Notes: a model not told the origin generated them from the letters alone. A stretch of 64,000 nucleotides of DNA from Gymnorhina tibicen (GCA_013399875.1 VXAZ01018984.1:5371503-5435502); one strand, 5' to 3'; positions 13,401-26,875 are shown, counted from the first letter of the stretch. Numbers and translations: made by a program.

Positions 13401-16400
13401 TCCTTGTTAACTTTTCTGGCTTAGCCCAGCACTTTCAAGAGGGAAGTAGGGTAACCACATATGTGGGTCCTTCCCCCTGTGCCAGTGGCATCCTCCCTAT
13501 ATGACAGGTTGGTACTGAGCCGATTCAGCGGGTTGTGCTCACTGAGACAGCAAGATTTGTGGTCTAGTCCTGCTTTTGTGGCATGTAGCCAGGAAAAGAT
13601 GTGAGCCTGTGTATGTGGGATATGTTGTTCAGAGCTGCAAGAGTTTCTGTGCCTGCCACTGATGCCAGGAAGACAGTGGCTTCCATTTCGTAAGAGGTAC
13701 CATCCCCAAGAGTAGCATGCTTTTACCTAGGCCCTTATGAAAAAGTTCTGTTTGGTGTCTTCCTTCAGTATATTTACACAGAAATTTTAAGGATCCGTCC
13801 AGGGTGGGGATCTCTTCTGCCCTTTAAAGGTCTCTTTAGTATGAAGTGACACAGACAAGAATGCCAGAACAGCTGCCTCTTGGGTGGTGTCTGTGGCTTC
13901 TGTGCATGCCTCCCCAAACACAGGATGGGAGGGGATTTTCTTTCCTGACCTTTTATAATGGCTGTTTCTGGGTGCTTCAAGTCCCCTGTGACCATTGCTC
14001 TTTAATCTCTGTGTGGCTTGTTGGCAAACAGGTGAGCAGAGATGGGCAGAGAGGAGCATTGTTTAGTCCTTGGTAGCTCTGCTCACGTGTCTCACTCCTG
14101 GCCCCTCTGAAGCTAAAAGTGGGATGCAAAGGGTGCACAAAAAGGCTCTTGAGCACAAACTAATTTACTGTCAACGAATGTACCCAGGAGGGCGTTGTTT
14201 TGGAAGATTGATTCCCCCAGCCTTCACGAGCTTGCAGGGAAGACACATCTTTCAAGCCAGGGACTACATAAGCTTTTTGGATGGCAAAAGCCTGCTGTGC
14301 TGCTTGCACCTGTAGCCTGTGAGGTGGAGACTGTAGCCATATCAGCACGGTACTGATGCACTCTTGCTAGCAGATGGCTCCTCACGAGGATGTGTTACCA
14401 GCTGGAATTCTTTAGAGCAGCTGTGAGGCTGTTTTACCGGAGGTTGCTGCTGTGTGGAGTGATTTCTGGAGCTGAGCGGCTCAAAGTCTCTCCTTCATGC
14501 TTTCCCATTGTGCCGGGAAGATGTTAGATGTGCAAAATGTCTCAGACTGTCGCAGGCAAGACTACACTGAATCTTTTTCATATTCACATTGCTGTAGGAA
14601 GCCTTATGTGACAAAGGAAAATACATTATATGTGAATAGTCCAGCACGGTTCTTCCATTTTCCATCCATCAACTCCTTTCCAGGTGGTCAGGTGTGTACT
14701 GTGGCAGCTTGCACACCAGGTTTTCATCCAACCCATGCCAGATGCTGCAGTACAACAAGCCATCCACGCTTCCAGATGCTTAACCACCATTCTCTGTGCA
14801 GGGTTTCAGACGAAGCCCCTCCTCAAGTGCCTTTGCACTGTGTGGCAGTGCAGTGCTTGTTCTGCAGCCACTTAAATACTGCTCAGTCAAGTCATCGTGG
14901 TTCTGCTAAAGGGAAAAGAAGAGGAGCTACGCTGAGGGTAATCCAGACGTGCTCTTCAGCACACCTAGTGAAATCTGTGCTCTTGTCTTTGCTGCAAGGT
15001 CTCATTGTGTACTGTGTGGGGTGCATTAGTTAGTGACATGAAAAACTGCTGGAAAATTGGGAGGGGAGAGCAGTCATTTAGCTAAAAAAAGGCAAGTCCT
15101 ACAAGCAGATAAAGAGGGTTCATCAACAGGGCCAAGCAGCTGCTGCACCTGAAGTTACAGTGAGCATTTCCAAATGGCTGGAGTGGAGAGGATCCCTCTC
15201 AACAGAGACCAGAAGCCATCATTTTCTCTTCCTTACAGACATAACCTTTCCTTTGAAGTTCCCACGGGCATCCATCCCTTCTCTCTCTGGTGCTGCCTGG
15301 CTGTGGTTGAGTCTGTTAGTGTTTCCCCAGGCCAGACCAGACTTCCTGACATTCTTCTGTGCTGTAGTATGTGGCAACGAGATTTTATTTTATTTACTTT
15401 GGAAGAGCAACACATCAGCTGTAGCTGCCAAGAGCAGTTGCAGACCCGCGAGAAAGAAGGCAAGAGGCAAAGGGTTTTGCCAGCTTGTTTCCGTTTTTGT
15501 CCCATTTTTTTGTGTTATTGTTTTAGTCAGGGTACAGCTTGGTTTGTGCCATAGGCCACCTGGATGCTCTTTAGAAAGCACAACATGTGGGGGCCCCTCC
15601 AAAGAGGAGTGTGTCAGGCTGTAGTCCTGGGTTTGTTGGAAAAACTCATTTAGTGCAGTAGAAACTCACCTGAAAGTCATCCTGGAAATTTAATTTTCCT
15701 TCCTTCAGACAGTGAGACCCAGGGTCTTAGCTGGGAGCACCTTTTGTTGCTAAAGAGGCACTATTAATTAGGGGCCTTGAGATAGTTTAATCCTGGTATT
15801 AATCACTGTAGTTCTGCTGCATTTTCTTCCTCTTGTGGAAACTTGCTCCCATCCCATCTTCCTCAATGAAAGAATAAGCACTATATCAAGACCATTAAAT
15901 TCCCTAGAAAAAACATGTATTTATTCCAAGCACACAGGAGATAATGTTTTTAGGCATTGTGACCGGATTCACGAGAACACATGCTGAAATCCCATTAACA
16001 GGGATGAAGCGGAAATGTCCTGCATCGCAGCCTTCAGAAATCAATCCTCAAATGACCAAAACGAGCCCTCCTCAGCTTGCTGGCTGCCATGAAGGTTTCA
16101 GATGGTCCACGACTAAAGGCACACAGCCCTGATTTAATGACTAAACAAAAAAGTATATGTTCTCTCAAGTTTCTGACTGGAAACAAAACCCACACCGTAC
16201 TTCTCTATTTTGTATTTTTTTCCATAGAAGTCACTTGCTCAAAGGCTTGCAAGAAATAACTCTAAGAATGCACAACTTAACAGCCAAAAGTAGGAGCCAA
16301 ATGTGAAGATTTAACCTTGATTATTAGTATATAAAACCTTGCAAAGCCCAGTCTGGGTTCTTTCAGGGAGTCTGGCCCAGGTTGGGGAAGGTGAAGGATG

Positions 16401-17392
16401 GGGAGCATCAGGCACAAAACTGAGAAGCCCCTTTTGAAGATGTGCCTCTTTTAAAACCGTTGCCATAGCCCACTCTCCCCATATGTTGTATGGGTGTAAG
16501 TGATTATCTGCTCATTTTCGTGCTTCAACATATGTATTTTATTTAAAGAGACATGACTAATCCCAGCCCCCAGATTAGCTTGTTGCTTCAGTCCTGTGGG
16601 TTTGCTTAAGTCATAAAAAAAAATCCTGAGTTAGGTAGAAAATTGAAAACAAAGGTTAAATAGAACTTCCAAAAATCATCTGCAGAAATGTTTAAATTAA
16701 ATCCTTGATTCAACACAGCAGTATTGTGTTGGCAGAAACAGAGGTTTACCAGTCTAGTTTTATTTACTCACCTGATTGAAATGCAGAAAAAAGTAAACAT
16801 CCTGGGTTTGGTGCAGTGGGGAATGAGTTAGACTTTTGAAAATGCAAGGTTTTTTTTTTCTCCTTTGATATGAAGAGCTTACATTACCAATGAAGAACAA
16901 TAATTTGTAGCAGGTATGCTTTTACTAATGGAAGATTAATTTGTGCTTTGTTCTAGCTGTTTTAGAAACAAAACAAAGTAGGGAGACAATAAGGATTATT
17001 CCAACTTTTTCTATGGAGATTTAAGATCCTCTATTGGTTTCCAGATCTTCTTTGTTTAATCATAAAATGCTACAACTTGGAAATAGTTTGTGATTGCAAA
17101 GGGTCTGGGTTCACCCAGGGCACTGGACTTGCAGAACAGCAGCACTTTAATCCTTCATTACCTCTGGGTTTGTGGTTGCTTGGGAGTGCAGAGGCAGGAC
17201 ATAGTACAATGAGGGGGTCTACCTCTTGGGAGCTTGCCCAGCACAGCATCTAGGTGCAAAAGGTGCAATCCTTTATCTTCAGAGTTCTCAGATTTATGGA
17301 GAAAAGGCTGAGGGTCTGGCAACATGAACACTCCCTATTTGGAGCAGCAGACGGGGAGAGGAAGTTTCATGCACCCATGTCCTGACTGTGTG

Positions 17393-17430
17393 CCTATAAC
17401 TGAACTAAACTTACCTATAACTGAACTAAA
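17393..17430. repeat. Two-copy 21-bp tandem duplication
   Basis: CCTATAACTGAACTAAA occurs at 17393-17409 and again at 17414-17430, separated by CTTA. Both copies are identical, suggesting a recent slippage or duplication event. Intronic. Confidence 0.85.
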
Positions 17431-18053
17431 ATAACAGTGCCTGTACAGAATGAGCTGTCTGTAAGGACTTTCATACAGCCCTACTAACAAAATAGAAAGA
17501 TTAACTGAGTGGGCTGTTCAGGAATAGGGCATTGAAAAATCTTTCCTTCCCACCCAGCTGTGCTATATGCAGCATTTTTGGACTCCTCTGACTTCTGGGG
17601 ACAGCAGGCTCAGAGCACAGCAGCTCCAGGGATGGCTTTTGGAAAGGAATCATCCATTGATTCCTGTTCCAGGAGACAATAATCTGATCCTAGGGAACCA
17701 GAAGGGCTCCCGAGCTAGTGTTTGGGTTTGGATAAACTTGGATGAGAAATTGGTGTGTTTTAACAGTGCTTGGGATGTGCAGACAGCGCATTCTCTGTCA
17801 CCAGAAGCCTTAACAGGAGTGTTTTGCAAAGGTGACCAAATGATCCGGGCACTTCGGAAGATGAGGAATAGCTTTTTTCTCCCTTGGAAAACCTCCCACT
17901 CTGCAAAGTTTAGACATTAGCCATGGAGTACTGAGCTGGGTGGGCATTAGAAACAGCCTCCCTTGCTTTCCTTGTACCAGAGCTCAGGCCATGATCTATG
18001 TGTTTCATACGGCCTTGAGGGACAGTGCCATGTCTTCACATCCTGATGGTCTT

Positions 18054-18430
18054 AGAATCATAGATTTATAGACTATCTTGAGTATCATTGAAGTCCAGCT
18101 CCTGGTTCTACACAGGAGAATACCCAAAAGGCCTTTTCCAAAGGCCTCTTGAGCTCTGTCAGGGTTGGTGCTGTGACCACTTCCCTGAGGAGCCTGTTCA
18201 GTGTCCAGCAACCCTCTGGATGAAGACATTGATATCCAGTCTAAAGCTCCCCTGACACAACTTCTGGCCATTCCCTTGGGTCCTGTCACTGGTCACCACA
18301 GAGAAGAGATCAGTGTCTGCCACTCTGCTTTCTCTCATGAGGAAGCTGCGACTGCAGTGAGGTCTCCCCTCAGTCTCCTCTTTATCAGGCTGAACAAGCC
18401 AAGAGTTGTCTCGGATCTCCCTGTGTAAGA
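18054..18430 (-). mobile_element. CR1 LINE fragment (3' end), antisense to ADGRL3
   Basis: On the + strand the segment starts with AGAATCATAGATTTATAGAC, the reverse complement of the degenerated ATTCTATG-type CR1 3' tail. It then shows the characteristic block AACCCTCTGGATGAAGA, TGATATCCAGTCTAAAGCTC, CCTGACACAACTTCTGGCC, GGTCCTGTCACTGGTCACCA, GAGAAGAGATCAGTG and CTCCCCTCAGTCTCCTCTTT, ending around CAGGCTGAACAAGCCAAG. These match the 3' part of avian CR1, so the element lies on the minus strand. The minus strand gives a short reading frame related to the reverse transcriptase C-terminus (RSCVRGALDWISMSSSRGLL), but it is a 5'-truncated fragment with no intact ORF. The inner boundary near 18430 is approximate; degraded CR1 sequence may run to about 18470. 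Confidence 0.9.
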
Positions 18431-21400
18431 AAGCACCATGCTTCCTAGTCCTCTGGCTAACTCAGTGCTGCTCCTATATAGCCTTCATCTGCATCTCTGC
18501 ATGAGCTAACTTGAACAGACAGCCTAAAGCAAACCCAGAAAAACCACTCGGAGCTGGCACAAAATTAATTATTTACGAGCTTCCTACCAAGAAAAAGTAT
18601 GGCACATTTATATTTTGCCCGAGGGCAGAGTTTGTGAGCACCTCGGAGGCAGAAGCCCTGCCAATTCTGGAAAAACATCAGAGACTGCACTTTTGTCTGG
18701 GTGCCTTTTTCCCCCAGAGATGATGATGGCAGCATCTGATTTCATTTGTTGCAGTCTGCTGCTGTTTGAGTTTTTCACAGAAGGGTTTGGTTGATATCTG
18801 ATTGTTTTGGTTTGAGGTTTCGGTTGTTTACCTATGTTTTTGTGATGGTTGTGTTAATGTTGAATGGTGATTGTAAAGCACTAATCTTCCCACTGACAGG
18901 TGTCGTCCTTTCTGAATTTAAACAAAAAAATTCAATCAGTGGTTATTGATTTGAGAGAGTGTCCTGGAAGATATTAAATACCTACAGTCTTTCTGTGAAC
19001 CCATAAATCATGATTATTGTTTTAAAAGGCCATACATTTTAAGCACTTTGTCAGCAAACCCTGCTGGTGCTATTTGGATAATACAAATGTGTCTAAAAGG
19101 CTTTGCTGAATCCATATAGTGTGGAAACAATTAGATATGTGGTTGCACATCAGTGTGGCTTGAATAATTGTGCCATGCCTTTGCAAAGTTAGGAGGAAGG
19201 AAATAAACAGGGTAAGCAATTCTGAGGGTAATTAATTACTTACGGAAAATGAGATGAACTTAACAGAATTGCTCTTTCCAATTGCAATAATTAAGGACAA
19301 GTCTCAGAAAGCAAGACATGACTTCCCTGGGTGAATTGAGGGGAAAGGGATGGTACTTTGCCTTTGGCGGAAAAGCCCGGCCACTGGTTGCCCCAAATCA
19401 TAGGCTTGGGCATCACATAGGGCCAAGGAAGGTTTGGCCTCATTTGTCTGAATGATATTTTCAGATCTACTGGTGGAAATCAAAAGTGCCTTTCAATATA
19501 TATAAAATTACCCTTATGCCAGGTGGTAAAGCCCCAACCTTTACAGATCTCCAGTGCATGTAAAAGCAGGAGTTTCTCCTGCAAATGAAGCTGTGGCAGG
19601 CTCACTGACCCTCGAGATGGTTACAGATGTCTTCAGGGGACTGGCCACCTACTGTCAAAGTGTGGGAGCCAAAAGGTGAGACTGGTAAATGATGAGTTGG
19701 AAGGCTGTGTGATGAACACCAGCAGCCTGAGGAAGGAGATTAGGAAGCCATTTGGCTTCATGCCATCAAGGTGGTAACTTTGTCATGAAATGTGAAGGCA
19801 AAATCCTTTAAGCACTCTTTTATTGCTTGCTATTGATTTTTCTCGCCATGAAGATGCTCCTTCACTAATTAACGATGAACCCGTTTGCTTTATGAGGGGA
19901 GTGCCGGACTTTCCAACTCCTTCCTGTAGATTTTCAGCAGTTCAATAAATCAATCTTTTCTAATCCTTGAAATTTAAAAAAAAATAAGAAAAAGCAAAAC
20001 ATCCATACTACTTCATACCGGCAGGCAGTGGGGAGACACAATAGCACACTTTATTTTGTATTTCCCTCCTGCTTGCCTGCAGGAAACATCTGCCTCTCTG
20101 CTTTATTTGCACCATATTAAAATTAATTCCATGGGTCTTTCTGAATGCTTTTGAGGGGGCACATCATCCATCGTTTTTATTTGGGTTTCATCACCCCTAA
20201 CAGCTACTAAAGGTCCTGTATACTCACTTCAGTCTTTTTTCTTGCTAGCCAAACAGGTATTTTGGGGCCCAAGGCATGAGTCCATGTGCTTACTGAGCCT
20301 TTTCCTGCTATCATAGAGATGGGAAAATACTTGGAATTGTCAAAAGAGTGATGAATTCAAGTTAAGCAAACTTAAGCCGTAAAGGGTTGTATAAAATGAT
20401 AATATGTAAAATCGATTAGTTATGTAGGGTTTTATTAAAGGCCTAGGTTTACTCTAAATGTGGCTCAAAACTATACTTTATTAAATTTTAAAAAATCCTC
20501 TTTTAAAAGTATAAGAAGACTGGCCATTATTCCTTTTAAATGAGAGCTGAATAGCTGCTTTTTGATAACAGACTTTATCTGTTCAGCAGCATTTTAGAAC
20601 TAATCTGTATGTGAAGGTAAATTCTTGACTTACTTTTCCTGCTGCCAAAAAAGTGAAAGCTTTAACATTTCAGGATATTGCTAATCTACGTACATGGAAG
20701 TAATTTGCTTCATGTAATGTAAGTTGCAGGTTGTCTGTAACTGTTTTGGGCTGTCCATGTATATCCCAACCATTCAGTCTCTTCGTGAAAGAAAGGTATT
20801 TCTTGGGGTTTTAAAAGGATAGGCAATGAAAAAGGGGTTCCTGAGCTTAGGATGAATTGGTTTTGAAATTCCTTAAGCATCTAAACAAGGATATAAGTAG
20901 CTAATTTAAGCAACTTTTTAAAAAAAGTATTGGTCTGGAAATATCACAGGAATATAGAAGATAATATGAACAGTCCTTTCTCATCACTGAAGAAGAAGGT
21001 ACTCTGGGAAATTGAAAGACATCTAACTTAAATAAGATTTTGAAAGAGTTTTACATGATGTGTAATTAACCTTAAGAAGTCTTTGCCCCAAGGTAAAGTC
21101 AGGGCTTTTTTAAGATTAGAAAATGAATTAGGTATTTATACAGATTGGTAGACCATCCGCTATCCATCATCTGGGCTGCAAAGAAACACAAGGGAGGTGA
21201 GGTAAGATTTCACAGGTTCAATGAATAATGCAGCCACTAAAGATCAGCTTTTACCTTCAGGTATTTGAAAGTGAAACCCCCACCTAAGCCATCATTCAGG
21301 TTTCCTCTGCAGTCAGTAGAGAAATGTATTTCTTCAGGGAATGGCAAAGCACCACCTACCTTAAACGCCTGTTCTTTTAAGGGATAAATTCCTCTTTGGG

Positions 21401-23040
21401 GGGTACCAGTCTGACATTAACTATGGGGGGAGCAGAGTCACATAATTTAAATGCAATGGGCTATATCCCTTACTGCCAGCTATTGATGAATTTATCCAAA
21501 TCTGGAGATAGCACTTTAGATGCAGCATCTCAAGCTGTGCTAGGCTAGATTTTCCAACAATTTCTGCTTCAACTATTACTTGCTTTTACTACTAGTGAAT
21601 ATAATCTCAGTTTTCCCATCAGCACCTCCATTTTTCTGGGAACTAAGGCTCTTCCAAGGCTTTTCTCTTGTCTAAGTGATGGTTTTTATGTATTGCAGAT
21701 AATGACACAGTATTACTGCAGCACTGATAGGTTTCACAGACTTTACCACAGGTAAAAAAAAAACATTCTGAAGTAATTTCTGTCAGAAATTGTTGCTGAC
21801 ACAAGAGTTAAGCTTCTTACAACGCTTGAGTTGGTAAAATAAAAAGGATTGTATTTCGTGAGGGATATGAGAGACTAAGTTCTATGGCCCCTACGTGTAG
21901 AGAATTAAACTGGGAGTTAGGCATCTTTGAAAATCTCACTTCTTTAGGCACCTGTTTGCTTTGGGCAGTGGGTCCTAGACACATCCATGTTGGAAATAGG
22001 GTAAAAACTGCCAAGATCTTTTTTATGGTTTTCTCCTGAGCTGCTTTGAAGTGTTAGCCTCAAGCTCAAAGGGAATCCGAGTTTACAAATTTCGCATTTT
22101 GTCTGTACAAAGATGAAATGGAACCTTCAGCTGCCTTGAAGAAACCCTATTACGGGTTGCTGAAAAACTTTGTGAGGATCTGGATAGTAGCAACAGCATA
22201 AAAAAAAATTCTAATTCTGGACTTTTATAGTCTAGTGCTGGTTGCTTTTCAGTATAAAGTCTTTACCATAAAACCTGCATGCTTGTAAACACCGTAATAG
22301 AAATCCAGGCCCTGCTCCTGCCTGTGTTGCTGGGCTGACAGCTCCAGATTGTCTCATATCTTCATTTCATTTAATTGCATTGTAGGGGTGCTGCAGGTTG
22401 CCAGTATTGACCAAAGGAGGTCTCTCAGCAGGATGGAATGGCCCTGGCTGTGTTGACAGGGGGCATGAGACGAACATACTGAGCCATCCTCCGTCTCTGG
22501 CACCCATGGGGGTTTCTGCGGGTTCAAAAGCTCCGTGGCAGTGGGGAGGGGAGGCGCGGGAGCTGGCCTGCTCTCCCCACGCGTTGCACATCGCCTGCCA
22601 CACGGGCGGGGTTAGGCTCCCCTAGGGAAACGCCTGTGACGAATCTTGTGTCCCCCCACAGTGACAGGAGCTCACTTTGAGTGATCCAGCTTGGTTTCTT
22701 CATCACCGCAGTGAGCTGCTCTTCACCCTTGCCTGGCAGAGGCCTTTCTTTGCCCTTCCCCATGAAATGGTAGTAAAAAAGTCCATGCCTTGTTACCCAG
22801 GGCTTTAAAAGATCCTGATACCATTACCTCAAAAATACTGCAGTTTGGCTCATCATGTAGCAGCTTGGGAGTTCCACTTTGGAAAAGTAAATGACAATAA
22901 AGATACTCCTGTAACACGCTCCATCCCCACAGGCAGGGAGTGCTGGAGGCGTTGGTCGAGTTTTGCCACTTGAACATGCGAAAGCCGCCTGTGGTGGCTA
23001 TGCTGGGGTTTCAAAACTTGTTTTCTCCAGGGACAGCCAT

Positions 23041-23062
23041 GATATTTCAAAGATATTTCAAA
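23041..23062. repeat. 11-bp direct tandem duplication
   Basis: GATATTTCAAA is present twice in direct succession. Intronic, about 280 bases upstream of the ICL3 microexon. No function inferred. Confidence 0.8.
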
Positions 23063-23344
23063 GTCAATTGACAGCTGTGTGGTGGTAGCCAGGAGAGGTA
23101 GCTGCAGCTCACAGCTAGCGATGCATGCTTCTGTGCATTAAGCCAGCATTCCCAGTCACATTTCAATTCCCTGGAGCAGCAAGGCAGGCTGGCTGGTGTG
23201 TTCCAGGTGCACCTGATGCCGGTCTGCCTTTGGTTTTGGTGATGGCTGGTGGGAGAAGGGAGGGGAACAGCAGTAAACTCTATTCTCTATGTCATTATAT
23301 TTCTAATGTTGGTGTTCTTGTCTTTATGTCTACGCATTCTTTAG

Positions 23345-23371
23345 CTATGAGGATAACAGACCCTTCATCAA
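23345..23371 (+). CDS. ADGRL3: ADGRL3 27-nt ICL3 cassette microexon (NYEDNRPFI insert)
   Basis: CTATGAGGATAACAGACCC and eight further bases lie between acceptor attctttag and donor gtaaga. In the phase left by the TM5 exon (AA) it reads N-YEDNRPFI, and its trailing AA plus G from the TM6 exon restores K. The loop becomes DNIN-YEDNRPFI-KSWVIG instead of DNIKSWVIG, a net gain of nine residues. The YEDNRPFI insert is a known alternatively spliced element in latrophilin ICL3, and this loop influences G-protein coupling. At 27 nt the exon is at the upper limit of the usual microexon definition. Two TGCATG (RBFOX-type) motifs occur downstream in the intron. Inclusion level cannot be known from DNA. 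Confidence 0.92.
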
Positions 23372-26300
23372 GTAAGAATGACCTGAATGGCTGATAAATT
23401 TCATTTATCAGTGTGGTCTCATGAACCAGCTGTCAGATCAATATTGAAAAATCATTAAAGCTTCTGTCATTCGCTTTTGAGGCAGAAGAGCAAACTGTGC
23501 AGGAAGATGGTCAGGCATACAACTAAGGTGCAGAGTAAATGTGCTGCATGTGTATTGCCACCAATTGTCACCTTATTTGCTTTATGGTCTTTAATTGGAT
23601 GTTACTTGAAGTCAAGGTGGAAAGTTTCCAAGTTAATCCTGTGTAGTACAGACTTGTTTTACCAATAGCAGCCTCTGGTCCACTGTGCTCTTTCACCGGG
23701 ATCGCTTTATGGTAATATAAATACAAAGCAAATTTTCAGAAAGGTGCATGGGTGCTATTCCCCATGATTCCCTTTCTAGTTAATGGGAGTAGTGCAAGCA
23801 AATCTGTGTGTATTGGTGCATTGGAGACTCCTTACTCATTGGAGTACCTCCTAATTGTCCCTAATTGTAAACCACTGATTTTCAAATGCACCAACAAATG
23901 GATATTTTTGTTTCTTTATTGCAATAAAATTCCACTACAAGAAAGAAAAACCATGAAAAAGCAGCAGCAAGTCTGTACAAATGCAAGATAAAAGCTTCAA
24001 GCTGCACCAAAAAAAACCCCCAAACCTGTGAAGAAAGCCAAAAATGCCTGGAAATTACATACCTTAAGGCATCTGCGCTCTTTCTCCTGCAACCAAAAAA
24101 GTAATGTGCAGTAGCACAAAAGAGAAGCAAACCAACTTTGCAGTAGACTTTCAGTTTGTTCTTCTGGTGAAGAGTCCTTTGTGTTCATTCTTTCAGCACC
24201 ATTCCCATGTTCTCTTTCATCGCTTGGTTCTGGTTTTTTTCTGTGGATACGGGATGGAGCTATTCATAGTGATCTCCACGTCCTCTTTATCGCCAGGTCT
24301 TGTTTTCTGAAGCACAACACTGTAATGCGTGCAGTTTGCACTGTTGGGGGTCGTCTAACCCACAGATTCCTTTCCGTCACTGAAGGTAGCATATCTTCAC
24401 TAAATCACTATTTCATTCCTGCACACCTCTGCAGCCAAAGGCTCTTTAATCAGATTCAAGAATGGGCTGTGCTTCAGAGCAGAATACTTTTCTGATATCC
24501 AGGGAATAATTTTTAAAAGACCCTGGAAGTGCAGGAAGCTTTTATCTGGGGATGAGAAAAGAAGAGGAAGGAGAAAAAAAGAAAAAAGGGGTTTTCCATT
24601 TAATTTTCTTCTTTTTTTGGTGAAAAAGAAAATTACTTGTATTTTATTAATTGGTATGCAACTAGGACAATAGCGTGCTCTCACTGATAGTGGAATCTTG
24701 GGGAGAAAAATATCCCAAGTGACTAAAGCTGTAGGCTTTATCTAGTGGCTACCTTTCTGAAGGATTGTGAGGGTGTATTTTCAATTTGCACCACACTAAA
24801 TATTTATTAGTGGGATTGACTGGAAGTGCTTCAAAGGAGCTGTTCTGGTCTGCTAGATACATAATAGTGATTTTTAAAGGACTGTCTTAATAAGTGGCTA
24901 CCTTAGGGAGCTCTTCTGGTCATGTGGTTAAATAATACATATTTTATAAACTTCAGTGGAAGACTTAATGCTGCATTTTCATTCTAATATCTAAAAAAAA
25001 AAAATAAACAACAGAAGACATTAATACAACATTAGTATGCTTTTTTATTGTGACAAGCCCTGCTAAAAGGAAAAGGATTCAAGGCTGTAGCTGCCATGGC
25101 ATCTCTGTAGCAGTGATCATCTGTCTGACCTCTGCAGGACTGATTTGTCCCCCCAAGTTGCTGCTGCTTCATCTTTCTCCCCCTTGCCCCATGCTCTGCT
25201 TAGCAGATGGAAGCCCAAACATTCCCAAACACAGGCCACGTTTTTACAAGGCTGAAGTGGCTTGGAAACATAGGCAGGTCTTTGTCCCTGCGAGCCCTTC
25301 TGCAGCACCTCAGGGGGCTTTGGGCAGAGAAGGAAGCAGAGGTGCTGGCTGACTGCAGTCTTGTCTGATTTGGGTTATAGAAGGGCTAAACAGAGAGGGA
25401 GGGGTGCAAAGATTGGGTATCAGTTTGTTCATTTTTGTGATGTTACACCTAATGGTAACAGGGGATGACAGAAGAAAGTCAAAACTTTCAGGTAAAGGGC
25501 AAACAGATATTGAAGGTGCTGCTTGCTTCCCAGCTAGAAGCTGACTCCCTCCCCTGTGCAGCAGCAATTCCTTTAAAGTTGTAGGTAATACACCATGTGA
25601 AAAGTAGGGAGATGGCTAGGAGCAGGACAGAGTTCCTATACTGCTTCTCATTCTTCATCTCTTGTCCTGGTATTTGAAGATCAGTCTTTGAGAAGGTAAT
25701 GTAGGAGATGACTAAATGTTATTTAGCAGGGTAACATGGAATACTTCTCCTGCCATCCCAGCAGAGCTTCCAGCTTTCCTGAAGACACCCAAAAAACCTA
25801 ACATGCAGCAGTCATCCCATGTCCCCAGCTCTGTTGTCCAGGCAGAAAGTCAGTGGAAGAAAGCAAGCAAAAACTGCTACCCGTATTTGTTGGAACATTT
25901 AGGACCAAGCAGTGGCTGCTCCTCTACTCCCACTGCCCTCCTGAGGTGGAGCAAGTGATAATCTTAGTTTTGCAGCCCATGTGAAGAAGGATTGCCCCTC
26001 CTTTTCTCTGGGCAGAAGCATGGCAGCAGCTACCACATTAGCAAATGTAGTGTGTGAGTGCCTGTATGAGTATATACACTTCTTCTCATCACAGGGTGGA
26101 AGAAGTGTGAAGCAGCATTGCAAAGAACATCCTTGTGTGGAGTGGATCTGGCAAGCAGGGAAGGCTTGCCCACCTGCCTGTAGCAGGTTTTATCTGGCTT
26201 ACAGGCATATGGGAGACTAGCTAAAATGCAGCAATACACGTGTCTTGGTGTTAAGTGTAAATAAAGAAGCTAATCCAGCTGGCAGTCTTGTGAAACCAGT

Positions 26301-26706
26301 GGACACTAAAAAAAAGTGACAATCAGAGTTGTTGTTTCATTTGGTTTATTTTCTTTTCCTCCATTTGCAGAAATAACATCTACATGTCATTTACATGCAC
26401 ACTGCTTTTACATATTTAAAAAAGAAAAGAGACATTTGTGGTTTCAAATGTGCTTTGGTTATGATAAATTTCTATGCTCGTAACACTTCCATTTCCTTAT
26501 ATTTCCTCAAGCTTGAAGATTTGTAAACTGCATCCAGCTTGAAGACAAAAGCTCCCTATGATTTATTTTGATATGCTATTTTCTTTTGCTAAAACCAGGG
26601 GCAAAGTCTTCCTGCCTGTAGACACATGCCTTCTTTTGTGTAGATGAAAAACCAATCCCATTCTTTTTTTTTTTCTTTTTTTTTTTTTTTCTGTTTCTCC
26701 TAACAG
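23372..26706 (+). other. ADGRL3: Intron between ICL3 microexon and TM6 exon
   Basis: A 3.3-kb intron. It contains TGCATG motifs at 23545-23550 and 23745-23750, an A-rich run near 24990-25005, and a very long T tract (26663-26690) just upstream of the TM6 exon acceptor cctaacag. No other exon recognised. Confidence 0.85.
23545..23750 (+). promoter_or_regulatory. Two TGCATG motifs downstream of the microexon (possible RBFOX sites)
   Basis: TGCATG occurs at 23545-23550 and 23745-23750, 174 and 374 bases after the microexon. A third copy is upstream at 23122-23127. RBFOX proteins bind UGCAUG and downstream sites usually promote inclusion of neuronal cassette exons. Position is suggestive; a hexamer is expected by chance about once per 4 kb, so three in about 630 bases is more than expected but not decisive. 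Confidence 0.45.
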
Positions 26707-26875
26707 GTCCTGGGTTATAGGTGCAATAGCCCTACTCTGCCTATTAGGACTGACCTGGGCATTCGGACTCATGTATATTAATGAAAGCACAGTCATCATG
26801 GCGTATCTCTTCACCATATTCAATTCTCTGCAGGGAATGTTTATATTCATTTTCCATTGTGTCCTCCAGAAAAAG
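26707..26875 (+). CDS. ADGRL3: ADGRL3 exon: TM6, third extracellular loop and TM7
   Basis: The first base G completes a lysine codon and 56 codons follow, from [20 protein letters not shown] to [15 protein letters not shown]6 contains the adhesion-GPCR motif LTWAFG, the hinge tryptophan region of the activation switch. ECL3 is MYINESTVI and TM7 is [21 protein letters not shown], including the conserved NSLQGMFIF stretch at the cytoplasmic end. Donor gtaaga at 26876, phase 0 out. All family-invariant positions I can recall are present, so the receptor core looks functional. Confidence 0.96.

Larger units (their letters stand above)
10458..23344 (+). other. ADGRL3: Long intron in ICL3, upstream of the microexon
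   Basis: A 12.9-kb intron. It contains the CR1 fragment at 18054-18430 and small tandem duplications at 17393-17430 and 23041-23062. Several chance open frames occur (for example 14497-15033 and 15160-15624) but show no domain, codon bias or splice context. The acceptor is gcattctttag at 23344. Confidence 0.88.

Noticed and set aside
14497..15033. 178-codon open frame on the + strand
   Set aside because: Lies in an ADGRL3 intron, shows no recognisable domain, no codon bias and no splice or promoter context. Length is within chance for 64 kb.
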